Part shown: piece after piece, positions 29,731 to 37,758 of the stretch
Layout: the number at the start of each line of letters is the position of its first letter
Numbering within the stretch: the stretch's first letter is position 1
Source of the DNA: Streptomyces sp. NBC_00708
Lineage (GTDB): Bacteria; Actinomycetota; Actinomycetes; Streptomycetales; Streptomycetaceae
Length of the DNA: 64,000 nt
Reading direction: 5' to 3'
Assembly (NCBI GenBank): GCA_036226585.1
Contig: CP108997.1
Span: 5,146,001-5,210,000 of the forward strand
Position numbers and translations under genes: made by a program
The notes under the pieces: generated by a model
Seen by the model: the letters and a program-made list of their open reading frames with translations, nothing else
Told to the model about the DNA's origin: nothing
Database searches by the model: none

Positions 29731-31347
29731 TCAGCGACCGCCGTGGGTGCGCTCGAAGGTGGCGAAGGCCGCCTCCTGGCGCCACTCGGTCGCCGCCTTC
29801 GGGCTGCGCGCGAGGTACGCCGCGCAGCGCGCGCCCGGACGGCCGTCACCGGGGCGGTCGGCCCGGCAGGCGTCGACCACGCGGTAGCCGGAGGGCGCGG
29901 AGCCGGCGGCCCACAGGCTGCGGCCGTCGCGGAAGGCGTACTCGAGCGAGGCGCGGGCCAGGTCCTTCAGCTCGGTGTACGAGAGGCTGTAGGTCTTCGC
30001 CGCGTACTGGTACTCGTGGCTGATGTCGATCCGGGAGACGCCCGGGTCGTCCGTGGACAGCACGATCGGCACGCCGTAGCGGCGGTACGCGTTGAACGGG
30101 TGGTCGTCGCCCGCGATGCCGAGGATCTGCTTGTTGCTGGAGAACGGCACCTCGACGGCCACGTGCCGCCGCGCCATCGTCCGGGCCAGCTGCCGCCAGT
30201 CGTTCTCGTGGACCAGGTCCACGCCGTGGCCGATGCGCTCGGCGCCGGCGACCCGCACCGCCTCGTTGATGTGGAAGGTCAGGTCCTCCGGCTTGACCAG
30301 GCCGGGCGCCAGCTCACCGGCGTGCAGGGTGAGGTGGGCGCCCGGGTACTGCCCGCGCAGGTACTTCAGCATCCGCATCTGGAGGCTGTAGTTCTCCAGC
30401 GAGCTGTCCCAGTCCTCCGGCTGGACGAGGTTGACCGCGACGAACCGGTGGTCGCGCTCGGCCAGCCGCATGCCGACCGCCATCTGCGTGAAGACCCGGA
30501 CCGGGGAACTGCCCCGGGAGACCTGGGAGATCCAGCGGACGGGCAGCCGGCAGCCGGGCGCCGGGCGCGGGGTGTCGCAGTGCGCGGCCTCCCGGAACTG
30601 CGCGTCGCTGTCGTCGGCCTCCTTGACCGCCTCGTCGATGACCTTGTCCAGCTTGCCGCCGGCCAGGAGCTTGCGGTGCAGCGCGGCGAGGTCGGCGTCG
30701 TAACCCACCGCGTCGGCCAGTGCCTTGGCGCTGTCCGAGGCCGGGCTGACCATCGTCTCCAGGTAGAACTGGTTCTGCTTCACCACGGTGTTCGCGACGT
30801 TGGCGAGCATCTTGCCCCGGGTGTACCAGGTCGCCATGCCGAACTTGCCGAACGTGTCGAAGAAGTGGTCGTGCCCGGACTCGTCGGCCGGGAAGTCCTG
30901 CATCGACCAGGCCCGGATGATCCGCTGCCGGAACGCCTCGTCGGTCCGTGCGTCGGAGGCAGGACGGGTGCCCGGGGCACACGCCACCGCCGTCGTCGTC
31001 GCGTCGATGCACAGCCCCTGCTCGATCGCGAGCTGGAGCAGGTACTCCGTGGTCACCGCGCCGGAGAGGTGGTTGTGCAGGTCGCCGCCCTTGGGCAGCT
31101 CCTTGAAGAAGGCCCGCAGCCGCGCGGGCCGCTCCCGCAGGGAGTCCAGGTACGCGGCGGTGCGGCGCTCGGCCGGCGTGACCGCGCGGGGCGACGCGTA
31201 TCCGGCGGCGCGCGCGGCGCCGTCCTGCGCGGGGGCGGAGGCGGTCGCCGGGATCGCCGGAAGCAGGGTCAGGAGGGCGAGCGCACCGCCGAACCCGGCC
31301 AGCAGGGAGGACTTGGGACGGCGTGCCGTCCGGTTGGTAGAGATCAC
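29731..31347 (-). CDS. Secreted adenosine deaminase-family protein
   Basis: 538 residues from GTG 31347; a longer frame to 31413 exists, and no start has a good ribosome binding site. A signal peptide (LLAGFGGALALLTLLPAIPATASA) indicates export, unlike housekeeping Add. Metal-dependent deaminase motifs are intact: HNH in GGDLHNHLSGA, LTLHAGE with the catalytic Glu, ERIGHGVDL, and STDDPG. An N-terminal extension and an insertion carrying two Cys (HCDTPRPAPGCRLP) make it longer than Add, as in secreted adenosine deaminase growth-factor-like proteins. It probably deaminates extracellular adenosine or adenine nucleotides for purine salvage or signalling. Confidence 0.83.
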   Translation of the reverse strand: MISTNRTARRPKSSLLAGFGGALALLTLLPAIPATASAPAQDGAARAAGYASPRAVTPAERRTAAYLDSLRERPARLRAFFKELPKGGDLHNHLSGAVTTEYLLQLAIEQGLCIDATTTAVACAPGTRPASDARTDEAFRQRIIRAWSMQDFPADESGHDHFFDTFGKFGMATWYTRGKMLANVANTVVKQNQFYLETMVSPASDSAKALADAVGYDADLAALHRKLLAGGKLDKVIDEAVKEADDSDAQFREAAHCDTPRPAPGCRLPVRWISQVSRGSSPVRVFTQMAVGMRLAERDHRFVAVNLVQPEDWDSSLENYSLQMRMLKYLRGQYPGAHLTLHAGELAPGLVKPEDLTFHINEAVRVAGAERIGHGVDLVHENDWRQLARTMARRHVAVEVPFSSNKQILGIAGDDHPFNAYRRYGVPIVLSTDDPGVSRIDISHEYQYAAKTYSLSYTELKDLARASLEYAFRDGRSLWAAGSAPSGYRVVDACRADRPGDGRPGARCAAYLARSPKAATEWRQEAAFATFERTHGGR

Positions 31348-31579
31348 CGACGCATGATCGCGCTCGCCGGGGTCATGTGACCCGGAATCATGCCGGGGCG
31401 GCCGAACGTCCACCCGATCGAGTGGACGCGGGAGAGGCCCGGGGGAGAGAACGGGGGAGGGAGCGGGGGGAGAACCGGGCGGGAGACCCAGGTCACTTCC
31501 GTACCTGTCACATCGCCGTCGGCCGCTCCGTCAGAGGGGTGTAGAGCACACCGACCCGACTCACGGCAGGGGAACCACC

Positions 31580-32056
31580 ATGGAAGCGCGCCTCAACCTC
31601 TTCACCAACGCCGTCGCGGCCAAGACCCTCAAGCACTTCGTCGCGGCGGGCAAGGAGCTCGCCGCGGCCACCACGATTCCGGGCCACACGCTGGAGCTGG
31701 TCACGCTGCGCGCCAGCCAGATCAACGGCTGCGCGGTCTGCGTCGACATGCACACCAAGGACCTCCTCGCCGGCGGCGAGTCCACCACCCGCGTCAACCT
31801 GGTCGCCGCCTGGCGCGAGGCCAAGGTCTTCACCGACGCCGAACGCGCCGCCCTGGACTTCGTCGAGCAGGCCACGCGCATCGCCGACGGGGCGGGCGGG
31901 GTTCCGGACGAGGTCTGGGCCGGGGCGGCCAAGCACTACGACGAGGACGAGATGGCGGCCCTCGTGAGCGTCACCGCCCTCATCAACGCCTTCAACCGCC
32001 TCAACGTCGCCACCCAGCAGCCGGCGGGCGCCTACGTGGCCGGCCAGTACGCCTGA
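31580..32056 (+). CDS. Carboxymuconolactone decarboxylase / AhpD-like protein
   Basis: 158 residues. The AhpD core motif is complete: an upstream Glu (LELVTLRASQ), then CAVCVDMHTKDLL with the CxxC pair and His three residues later, about residues 54-62. Such proteins reduce peroxides or act in thiol redox relays, usually as trimers or hexamers in the cytoplasm. No sigma factor gene accompanies it, although AhpD-like genes are often paired with one. GGGGAACC precedes ATG. It is divergent from the deaminase gene and monocistronic. Confidence 0.88.
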   Translation: MEARLNLFTNAVAAKTLKHFVAAGKELAAATTIPGHTLELVTLRASQINGCAVCVDMHTKDLLAGGESTTRVNLVAAWREAKVFTDAERAALDFVEQATRIADGAGGVPDEVWAGAAKHYDEDEMAALVSVTALINAFNRLNVATQQPAGAYVAGQYA

Positions 32057-32065
32057 CGGTACGGA

Positions 32066-32100
32066 GGCCGCCGCCCGGAAAGTTCTGCCGGGCGGCGGCC
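32066..32100 (+). terminator. Intrinsic terminator after the AhpD-like gene
   Basis: 13-bp perfect stem (32066-32078 with 32088-32100), 9-nt loop, 10 bp after the stop. Confidence 0.75.
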
Positions 32101-32125
32101 GTTCGCGCAGCTCATGCCGACGCGA

Positions 32126-32141
32126 GGAGGTCTAGACCACT
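32126..32141. promoter_or_regulatory. Near-consensus DasR site (dre)
   Basis: GGAGGTCTAGACCACT matches the DasR consensus AGTGGTCTAGACCACT at 14 of 16 positions, with the core GGTCTAGACC perfect. It lies 160 bp upstream of the GH25 gene. DasR is the GlcNAc-responsive GntR repressor of chitin and amino-sugar genes in Streptomyces. Confidence 0.65.
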
Positions 32142-32210
32142 AACGAAGGGAGAAAACTGTTTACCGGCGTGCGGTTCTGTGGCTGACTGTGTCGTGTTCG
32201 CGACAAGTGG

Positions 32211-32236
32211 ACGCGCGTAGACCACGCGCGTAGAAC
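32211..32236 (+). repeat. Tandem ACGCGCGTAGA repeats upstream of the GH25 gene
   Basis: ACGCGCGTAGA occurs at 32211-32221 and again at 32224-32234, 13 bp apart. The second copy extended to ACGCGCGTAGAAC is identical to 41667-41679, upstream of another secreted cell-wall-type protein. It may be a promoter or binding element. Confidence 0.4.
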
Positions 32237-32301
32237 ATCGTGAAGCGTGCTGCCCGAGCGGTCGGTCAACGGCCGCCCCCCCCACCAGCAGGAGGCTCCT
32301 C

Positions 32302-33156
32302 ATGACCACGCGCAAGAGATTCACCGCGGCCGGTGTCATCGCCACCAGCGCGGCACTGCTGCTCGGCCTGATGTCCGGCTCCGCGTCGGCGGCGCCCCGC
32401 CACGACAACCCCGTCCCGCTCGGCAAGGGATACATGGGCGTCGGCTACGTCCAGGACAGCAAGGACTTCGTACCGGACACCCGGCAGCTGCACCTCGACC
32501 CCGGTGCCGGCGCTCAGCTCAAGGCGAACCCCGAGGGCATCGACGTCTCCAGCTGGCAGGGCGGCATCAACTGGAGCTCGGTGCGCGGCGCGGGCATCGA
32601 GTTCGCCTGGATGAAGGCGACCGAGGGGCTGACGTACAAGGACCCGACGTTCAGCGCCAACTACCTGAACGCCTACAACGCGGGCGTGATCCGGGGCGCG
32701 TACCACTACGCCCGGCCGGACGTCTCCGGCGGCGCGGCCCAGGCGGACTTCTTCGCGAGCAACGGCGGCGCCTGGTCCCGCGACAACCTCACGCTTCCGG
32801 GCGTGCTGGACATCGAGGGCACCTGCTACGGCTACTCCCAGGCCTCCATGCAGCAGTGGATCCTCGACTTCTACAACCAGTACAAGGCCCGCACCGGCCG
32901 TGACGTCGTGATCTACACCAGCCCGAGCTGGTGGAACACCTGCACCGGCGGCTGGAGCGGCATGTCCGCCCGCAGTCCCCTGTGGGTCGCGAACTGGACC
33001 ACCGGCACCCCCAGCATCCCGTCGGGCTTCCCCTTCTACACGGTCTGGCAGTACACCTCCACCGGCGCGGTGAACGGTGTCTCCGGCAACGTCGACCGCG
33101 ACCGCTTCAGCGGCGACCGCTCCCGCCTCCTCGCCCTGGCGAACAACACGCCGTGA
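32302..33156 (+). CDS. Secreted GH25 muramidase (lysozyme M1 type)
   Basis: 284 residues. Signal peptide ending SASA-AP, then a 45-residue linker and the GH25 barrel: GIDVSSWQGGINW with the N-terminal Asp, FAWMKATEGLTYKD, YHYARPD, the catalytic acids in LDIEG, VIYTSPSWWNTC and the VWQYTSTG strand. It cleaves the MurNAc-GlcNAc bond of peptidoglycan outside the cell. GGAGG lies 8-12 bp before ATG. Its probable DasR site and the following hexosaminidase suggest wall recycling or predation on other bacteria. Confidence 0.94.
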   Translation: MTTRKRFTAAGVIATSAALLLGLMSGSASAAPRHDNPVPLGKGYMGVGYVQDSKDFVPDTRQLHLDPGAGAQLKANPEGIDVSSWQGGINWSSVRGAGIEFAWMKATEGLTYKDPTFSANYLNAYNAGVIRGAYHYARPDVSGGAAQADFFASNGGAWSRDNLTLPGVLDIEGTCYGYSQASMQQWILDFYNQYKARTGRDVVIYTSPSWWNTCTGGWSGMSARSPLWVANWTTGTPSIPSGFPFYTVWQYTSTGAVNGVSGNVDRDRFSGDRSRLLALANNTP

Positions 33157-33176
33157 ACGTAAACGTATAGGTGTAC

Positions 33177-33210
33177 GAGCCGGAGCGGCCGGGTAAGGCC
33201 GCTCCGGCTC
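33177..33210 (+). terminator. Intrinsic terminator after the GH25 gene
   Basis: 14-bp stem (33177-33190 with 33197-33210), 6-nt loop, 20 bp after the stop. It may allow partial read-through into the GH3 gene. Confidence 0.75.
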
Positions 33211-33244
33211 CCGTCCCCCACGACCGCTCACGAAGGAGCACGTC

Positions 33245-34372
33245 ATGACCCCACCGCTCAGCAGGCGCGGCGCCCTGATCGCCGGAGCCGCGGCCCTGGC
33301 CGGCGGCTTGGCCCCGGCGGCCGGCGCGGAGGCGGCCCTCCGGCTGCCGATGGCCACGCGGCCCCGCTTCTCCGCCCTGTCCCCCCTCCAGCGCGCCGGG
33401 CAGTGCGTGATCCACTCCTACCCGGGGCTCACCCCGCCCGCGTCCCTGATGGACGCCATCAAGCAGGGGCACACGGCCGGGGTCATCTTCTTCGGCGAGA
33501 ACATCCAGAACCTGAGCCAGATCGAGGGCGTCATCAACTCGATGAAGGCGGCCCACGCCTCGTCCCCGGTCAAGGCCCCGCTGCTCCTGATGACCGACCA
33601 GGAGGGCGGCGTCATCCGCCGGCTGCCCGGCGAGCCCGTGAAGTCCGCGAAGGACGTCGGCGCCTCGGCCGATCCGCACTACTGGGCCGACTTCACCGGC
33701 AGCGGCGCGGGCCTGAACCTCGCGGGCATCGGCATGAACGTCAACCTCGCCCCGGTCCTGGACGTCTACCGCAAGGACGGCGACTTCACCGACCAGTACG
33801 AGCGCTCGTACAGCAAGTCGGCCGCCGCCGTGGCCAGTTGCGGGTCCACCTTCATCACCGCCCAGCAGGCCGAGGGTGTCGCCGCCACCGCCAAGCACTT
33901 CCCGGGCCTCGGCCCGGCGACGGCGAGCCAGAACACCGACCTGCGCGCCGTCACGATCAGCACCTCCGCCTCCAGCCTGCGCAGCGTGGACGAGGCGCCG
34001 TACCGGGACGCGATCGCCGCCGGCGTCAAGCTCGTCATGCTCTCCTGGGCCGTCTACACCGCCCTGGACTCCGCCCGCCCCGCCGGTCTCTCCCCGACCG
34101 TCGTCGGCGAGCTGCGCAACCGCCTCGGCTTCAAGGGCGTCACGGTCACCGACGCCCTGGAGGCCGGTGCGCTCTCGTCCTACGGCAGTACGTCCCAGCG
34201 CGCCGTGAAGGCCGCCGCGGCGGGCATGGACCTCATCCTCTGCTCGGCGCGCAGCGTCTCCCAGGGCGACGAGGCGGTAACCGCCCTGGCCGACGCCCTG
34301 GGCGACTCCCTCGACCCGGCCGCGTTCGACGCCGCCGCCGCCCGCGTGAACGCCCTGCGGGCCGGACTGTGA
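33245..34372 (+). CDS. Secreted GH3 beta-N-acetylhexosaminidase-like protein
   Basis: 375 residues. Tat-type signal (LSRRGALIAGAAALAGG) and a single-domain GH3 barrel like NagZ: LLMTDQEGGVIRRLPG, MNVNLAPVLDV, KHFPGLG, and the nucleophile Asp in VTVTDALEAGAL near residue 290. The NagZ KHFPGHG...DSH loop, which holds the acid/base His, is altered to KHFPGLG...NTDLR, so the catalytic dyad His is not in its usual place. It probably removes GlcNAc from muropeptides or chitooligosaccharides outside the cell. It sits 88 bp after the muramidase, the enzyme that would produce its substrates. Confidence 0.86.
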   Translation: MTPPLSRRGALIAGAAALAGGLAPAAGAEAALRLPMATRPRFSALSPLQRAGQCVIHSYPGLTPPASLMDAIKQGHTAGVIFFGENIQNLSQIEGVINSMKAAHASSPVKAPLLLMTDQEGGVIRRLPGEPVKSAKDVGASADPHYWADFTGSGAGLNLAGIGMNVNLAPVLDVYRKDGDFTDQYERSYSKSAAAVASCGSTFITAQQAEGVAATAKHFPGLGPATASQNTDLRAVTISTSASSLRSVDEAPYRDAIAAGVKLVMLSWAVYTALDSARPAGLSPTVVGELRNRLGFKGVTVTDALEAGALSSYGSTSQRAVKAAAAGMDLILCSARSVSQGDEAVTALADALGDSLDPAAFDAAAARVNALRAGL

Positions 34373-34407
34373 GGGCGCGCCGGAGGCGTACTCGCTAGAT
34401 TGCGGCG

Positions 34408-35067
34408 GTGACCGACGCGCCCGTCTCCTCTCCCGCCCCCGGCAGCGCCGCCGACGTCGTCCGTACGTGGGACGCGCGCGCGGAGCACTATCTCCGGCTC
34501 TTCCGCGACGAGCTGGAGGGCAAGCCGTACGACCTGGAGGTCCTGCACGCCTTCGCGGACCGGGTCGGTGCGGGGGCCAGGGTGTACGACGCCGGGTGCG
34601 GGCCCTGCGGCCATGTGACGGCCCTGCTGGCGTCCCACGGCCTCGATGTGCTGGGCATCGACCTCTCGCCCCGCTGCGTGGCGCTGGCGCGCCGCGAGCA
34701 ACCGGGCTGCCGGTTCGCCGTCATGGACCAGGGCGCGATCGGCGCGGGCCCGCTCGACGGGCTGGTCGCGTACTACTCGCTGCACGACCAGCCCAAGCGC
34801 CTGCTGCCCGCGACGCTGGCTGCCTGGGCGGCAGCGGTACGCCCCGGCGGGCAACTGCTGATCGTGGCGAAGGAGGGCACGGGGGACGGGGTCGTCGACG
34901 ACCCCCTGGGCGGCGAACTCCGCGTGTACTGGGCGGAGTTCACGGCGTACGAACTGCGCACGGCGGCCCGGGGCGCGGGTTTCCGCGTCGACGACTGCAC
35001 GGTCCGCGAGGCGTACGAGGACGAGATCCCGGCCCGCCGTGTCTACCTCGCGGCGACGAGGTCCTAG
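34408..35067 (+). CDS. Class I SAM-dependent methyltransferase
   Basis: 219 residues. Rossmann methyltransferase with motif I VYDAGCGPCGHV near residue 58, acidic loop GIDLSPRCV, motif IV region GLVAYYSLHD and post-motif AVRPGGQLLIVAKEG. The substrate cannot be told from sequence. GTG start with no strong ribosome binding site. Its stop overlaps the stop of the convergent DUF397 gene through a shared CTAG. Confidence 0.85.
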   Translation: MTDAPVSSPAPGSAADVVRTWDARAEHYLRLFRDELEGKPYDLEVLHAFADRVGAGARVYDAGCGPCGHVTALLASHGLDVLGIDLSPRCVALARREQPGCRFAVMDQGAIGAGPLDGLVAYYSLHDQPKRLLPATLAAWAAAVRPGGQLLIVAKEGTGDGVVDDPLGGELRVYWAEFTAYELRTAARGAGFRVDDCTVREAYEDEIPARRVYLAATRS

Positions 35068-35315
35068 ACGTTTGCCCGGAGGAACGAGTTCCAGGCGGTG
35101 GGCGGGACGGTGAGGACGGGACCGTCGGTCACCTTGGAGTCCCGGATGTGCACGGCGGCGGTGTGCGCGGCGACCTCGACGCAGTCGCCGCCCTGGTCGC
35201 TGCTGTAGCTCGACTTGCGCCAGTCGTAGGCGACTTCGAGGCAGTTGCCACCTTCACTGCCGCTGTAGCTGGACTTGAACCAGTTGAGGCCGGTTCCGTG
35301 TGCTGCGCGGGTCAT
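35064..35315 (-). CDS. DUF397 protein with duplicated motif
   Basis: 83 residues with two DUF397 motifs in tandem: WFKSSYSGSEGGNCLEVA and WRKSSYSSDQGGDCVEVA. DUF397 proteins are small Streptomyces partners of XRE/DUF5753 regulators and usually affect development or antibiotic production, possibly as toxin- or anti-sigma-like modulators. ATG 35315 overlaps the regulator stop by 4 bp (ATGA), so it is the second gene of that pair. Confidence 0.9.
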   Translation of the reverse strand: MTRAAHGTGLNWFKSSYSGSEGGNCLEVAYDWRKSSYSSDQGGDCVEVAAHTAAVHIRDSKVTDGPVLTVPPTAWNSFLRANV

Positions 35316-36139
35316 GTCTCTCCAAGCAGGTCGTCCATTAGGCGGACACTCTCCTCGGGTGAGAGCGCCTGCGATCGGAGCATCCCACATTTCTGCAAGA
35401 GGACGCTGACTTCGTCCGGGTCATCGACCAGGAAGCTGACTCCCTGCCCCTCGATGTAGGCCAGTTGATCGTGGTCCGGGGTCTCCAGAAGGACCATGGG
35501 GCCTGCGAGACCTGCGTGCTTGGGCAGCTTCATGGGCATGATCTGGAGGCACAGGAAGGGGAGATTGGCGCACTTGCGGAGATGCTCGATCTGCCTCCGC
35601 ATCATCGATGGGTCCCCGATCTCGCTGCGCAGGATGCTCTCCTCCAGGATGAAGTGGAGCATCGGACGCGGCTTGCGCACCAGGAGTCGCTGACGGTCGA
35701 GGCGGGCCTTCACCCACGCATCCTGCTCGTCGTCCTCGATGGGCGGGTACAGGCAGGAGAAGACGAACCGTGCGTACTCCTCCGTCTGAAGGAGCCCGGG
35801 GATGACCTGGCTCTGATACGAGACCAGGCTCAGCGCTTCCTGTTCGTACTCGACGAAGTCCTGTACGAACGCCGGGAACCGCTCCTTCTCCGGCACCCGT
35901 TCCACGGCGACCTCTAAGGCGCCCTTGGTTTCCAGAAGTCGGTCGAGGAGGATGGCGAAGTCCAGCTGGAGCGGGCGCCGCCCCTGCTCGATCGACGCGA
36001 TCGTGTCTTCGCTGACGCGGCATCGATCGGCGAGCGCTGCCTGTGTCAGGCTGCCCGCTCGACGGAACATGGCCACCTGAGCGCCGATCAGGTGCCACGA
36101 CGTGATCCGCTTCTTCTTCGTCTGCTTCGCTCGCTGCAT
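35312..36139 (-). CDS. XRE-family regulator with DUF5753 C-terminal domain
   Basis: 275 residues. N-terminal helix-turn-helix (LIGAQVAMFRRAGSLTQAAL, then DRCRVSEDTIASIEQGRR), followed by the DUF5753 region (FPAFVQDFVEYEQEA, YQSQVIPGLLQTEEYAR, MLHFILEESILR, LCLQIMP). Such proteins work with DUF397 partners. ATG 36139 has GGAGAGG upstream. Codon 75 is TTA (35915-35917), the rare leucine codon read by bldA tRNA, so translation may depend on development. A HATPase gene is divergent. Confidence 0.92.
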   Translation of the reverse strand: MQRAKQTKKKRITSWHLIGAQVAMFRRAGSLTQAALADRCRVSEDTIASIEQGRRPLQLDFAILLDRLLETKGALEVAVERVPEKERFPAFVQDFVEYEQEALSLVSYQSQVIPGLLQTEEYARFVFSCLYPPIEDDEQDAWVKARLDRQRLLVRKPRPMLHFILEESILRSEIGDPSMMRRQIEHLRKCANLPFLCLQIMPMKLPKHAGLAGPMVLLETPDHDQLAYIEGQGVSFLVDDPDEVSVLLQKCGMLRSQALSPEESVRLMDDLLGET

Positions 36140-36250
36140 GCAGTGCCTCTCCCCGTTGTCGACCCTCGACGACCCGTCAGAGGTCGTACATCGACTTCGT
36201 ACGACCTGACGCGCTGCACAACCGTAGTGACGTTGTGTGACCTTCGTCTC

Positions 36251-36742
36251 GTGAACGAAACAACTCAACTCCTTGAATCCCGCGAAGCGTTCTACCGTCG
36301 CGAGCGCAGGTCCGTGCCACTCGTGCGGACGTTCGTACGGCAGGCGCTGGCCGACTGGGCGTGCGAGAAGCACAAGGTGTGCACGGACGACGTGCTGCTC
36401 TGCGTGAGCGAACTCGCGACCAACGCGCTCCTGCACGGGGTGCCGCCGGGGCGCGGCTTCAAGCTGTTTCTGCACTGGGACGGCGCCGAGGGCCGGCTGC
36501 GGGTCGAGATCCACGACAGCGGGGACGGCGGGGTGCCGGAGGCGGCCCCGTGTCCGGACCCGACGGCGGAGCGGGGGCGCGGGCTGACGCTGGTCGCCGC
36601 ACTGGCGGCCAAGTGGGGCGTCGGTGAACGCGTCCCGGGCAAGATCGTCTGGTGCGAGTTCGCCGCCGAGAAACAGGGGCCCGTGCGTCAGGGGGGTGCG
36701 GGGTGTCATTCCGCTCCGCTGCGGCAGTCTGCACTCAGGTGA
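36251..36742 (+). CDS. ATP-binding protein of the anti-sigma-factor kinase type (HATPase_c)
   Basis: 163 residues. Bergerat-fold ATPase related to RsbW/SpoIIAB: N-box ELATNALLHG, G1 box HDSGDGG, G2 box GRGLTLVAALA. Small free-standing proteins of this type accompany XRE/DUF397 pairs all over Streptomyces genomes and may regulate sigma factors or anti-anti-sigma proteins by phosphorylation or binding. GTG 36251 is the best start; upstream extension runs into the XRE promoter. No transmembrane part. Confidence 0.87.
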   Translation: MNETTQLLESREAFYRRERRSVPLVRTFVRQALADWACEKHKVCTDDVLLCVSELATNALLHGVPPGRGFKLFLHWDGAEGRLRVEIHDSGDGGVPEAAPCPDPTAERGRGLTLVAALAAKWGVGERVPGKIVWCEFAAEKQGPVRQGGAGCHSAPLRQSALR

Positions 36743-36767
36743 ATCGCCCCACACGACCAAGGCGTGA

Positions 36768-37379
36768 GACAGGTCGAGTACCAGCATAGTCGCCACCGAC
36801 ACCCACCCCTTCTGGGTGCCAGAACTCAAGAAGTGGGTACCCGCGGGCGATCTCGAAGTCGGACAGTGGCTCCGCACAAGCGCCGGCACACACGTCCCAA
36901 TCACCGCAGTACGCCACTACACCAAGCACCAACGTACACACGACCTAACCATCCAGGATGTGCACGCGTTTTATGTGCTGGCAGAGGACACCTCGATCCT
37001 CGTCCATAACCGTGGTGCCACGTTTGGGTCCACTGCCAGAAGTGGCCGTCCAGACGGCCAGACGGTCTTCGCGGGACATGGTGGTTGGTCTCTCCGAAAT
37101 GATTGGACTAGAGTACCGGAGGGCACGTCGCTTGCAACGTACGGGCCGAAGGGGCGTTCGATCGGCGATTTCACGGGATTCCGTATAGAGGTCGGCGACA
37201 CGATTGCTCCCATGAAAATTTATGGCCCCGGCGCTCGAGTGCGTAATCTGCAATTGTATCCTCCCGTAAACCCACCCCTGGTTGTTCATCGGAGGTCGAT
37301 TACTGTGACCTCTCAAACGCCACTGTCTGAGTTGCTGCAACCTGGCATGGGGATGTGCCACTGGGCAGCCTGCCAATAA
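36768..37379 (+). pseudogene. Truncated polymorphic toxin tip: HINT C-terminal half plus Stv-like domain
   Basis: The open frame begins after a stop at 36765, in the middle of a pretoxin HINT domain: IVATDTHPFWVPELKKWVPA, then GDLEVGQWLRTSAGTHV and the autocleavage end DVHAFYVLAEDTSILVHN. C-terminal to the VHN junction come about 120 residues with FAGHGGW, RVPEGTSLATYGPKG and LLQPGMGMCHWAACQ, a pattern I recognise as the putative adhesin Stv domain of polymorphic toxin tips. Everything N-terminal (secretion, repeats, first half of HINT) is missing. A GTG at 36816 exists but has no ribosome binding site. I read it as a displaced tip cassette. Confidence 0.75.
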
Positions 37380-37403
37380 TGGGCGCTGCACATGGCGGCG
37401 GTT

Positions 37404-37447
37404 GTACCGCCGAGGTTGGGGTGGCGCTACCCCAACCTCGGCGGTAC
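37404..37447 (+). terminator. Intrinsic terminator after the toxin-tip fragment
   Basis: Perfect 19-bp stem (37404-37422 with 37429-37447), 6-nt loop, 24 bp after the stop. Confidence 0.85.
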
Positions 37448-37758
37448 GCATTAGGTACAGTCCGCACTTCGAGAGTTCGCACGGGACACGAACGAGCACG
37501 CGCCCGTCCAACTGGGTGGCCACGGTCCTCGGTGTCGTCACCGAGTCATGTGAAGAGGGTAGGCGCGACCGAAGCCACCCAGGTTGGCGGGGGCGGTGAG
37601 CTGATGGCCCAGGGGGAGCTTGCTTGGGTCTCGGTACGTAGATACGCCGGATTCCTTCGCCCTGGCATGCTGACGCATGGTCTTGCCACTACATGCGAGG
37701 GGCGTGCTCCAGTTACGACCACGCGATGGAAGCATACTTCTTCGCTTGAGGAGTAGAA
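37448..37758. other. Non-coding stretch of the toxin island
   Basis: About 310 bp without a convincing gene. Short frames exist on both strands but lack ribosome binding sites and Streptomyces codon bias. GAGGAG lies 10 bp before the ATG at 37759 and serves the next gene. Composition is less GC-rich than flanking DNA. It may hold remnants of older recombined sequence. Confidence 0.4.

Noticed and set aside
32142..32301. Possible c-di-AMP (ydaO-type) riboswitch upstream of the muramidase
   Set aside because: Such riboswitches precede some Streptomyces wall hydrolases, but I could not find the conserved ydaO core, and the region is short.
36945..37541. Minus-strand frame of 198 codons over the toxin tip
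   Set aside because: Antisense to the HINT/Stv fragment and crosses its terminator; no family recognised.
37355..37756. Plus-strand frame of 133 codons in the toxin island
   Set aside because: It starts inside the toxin-tip gene, runs through the terminator hairpin and shows no codon bias or domain.
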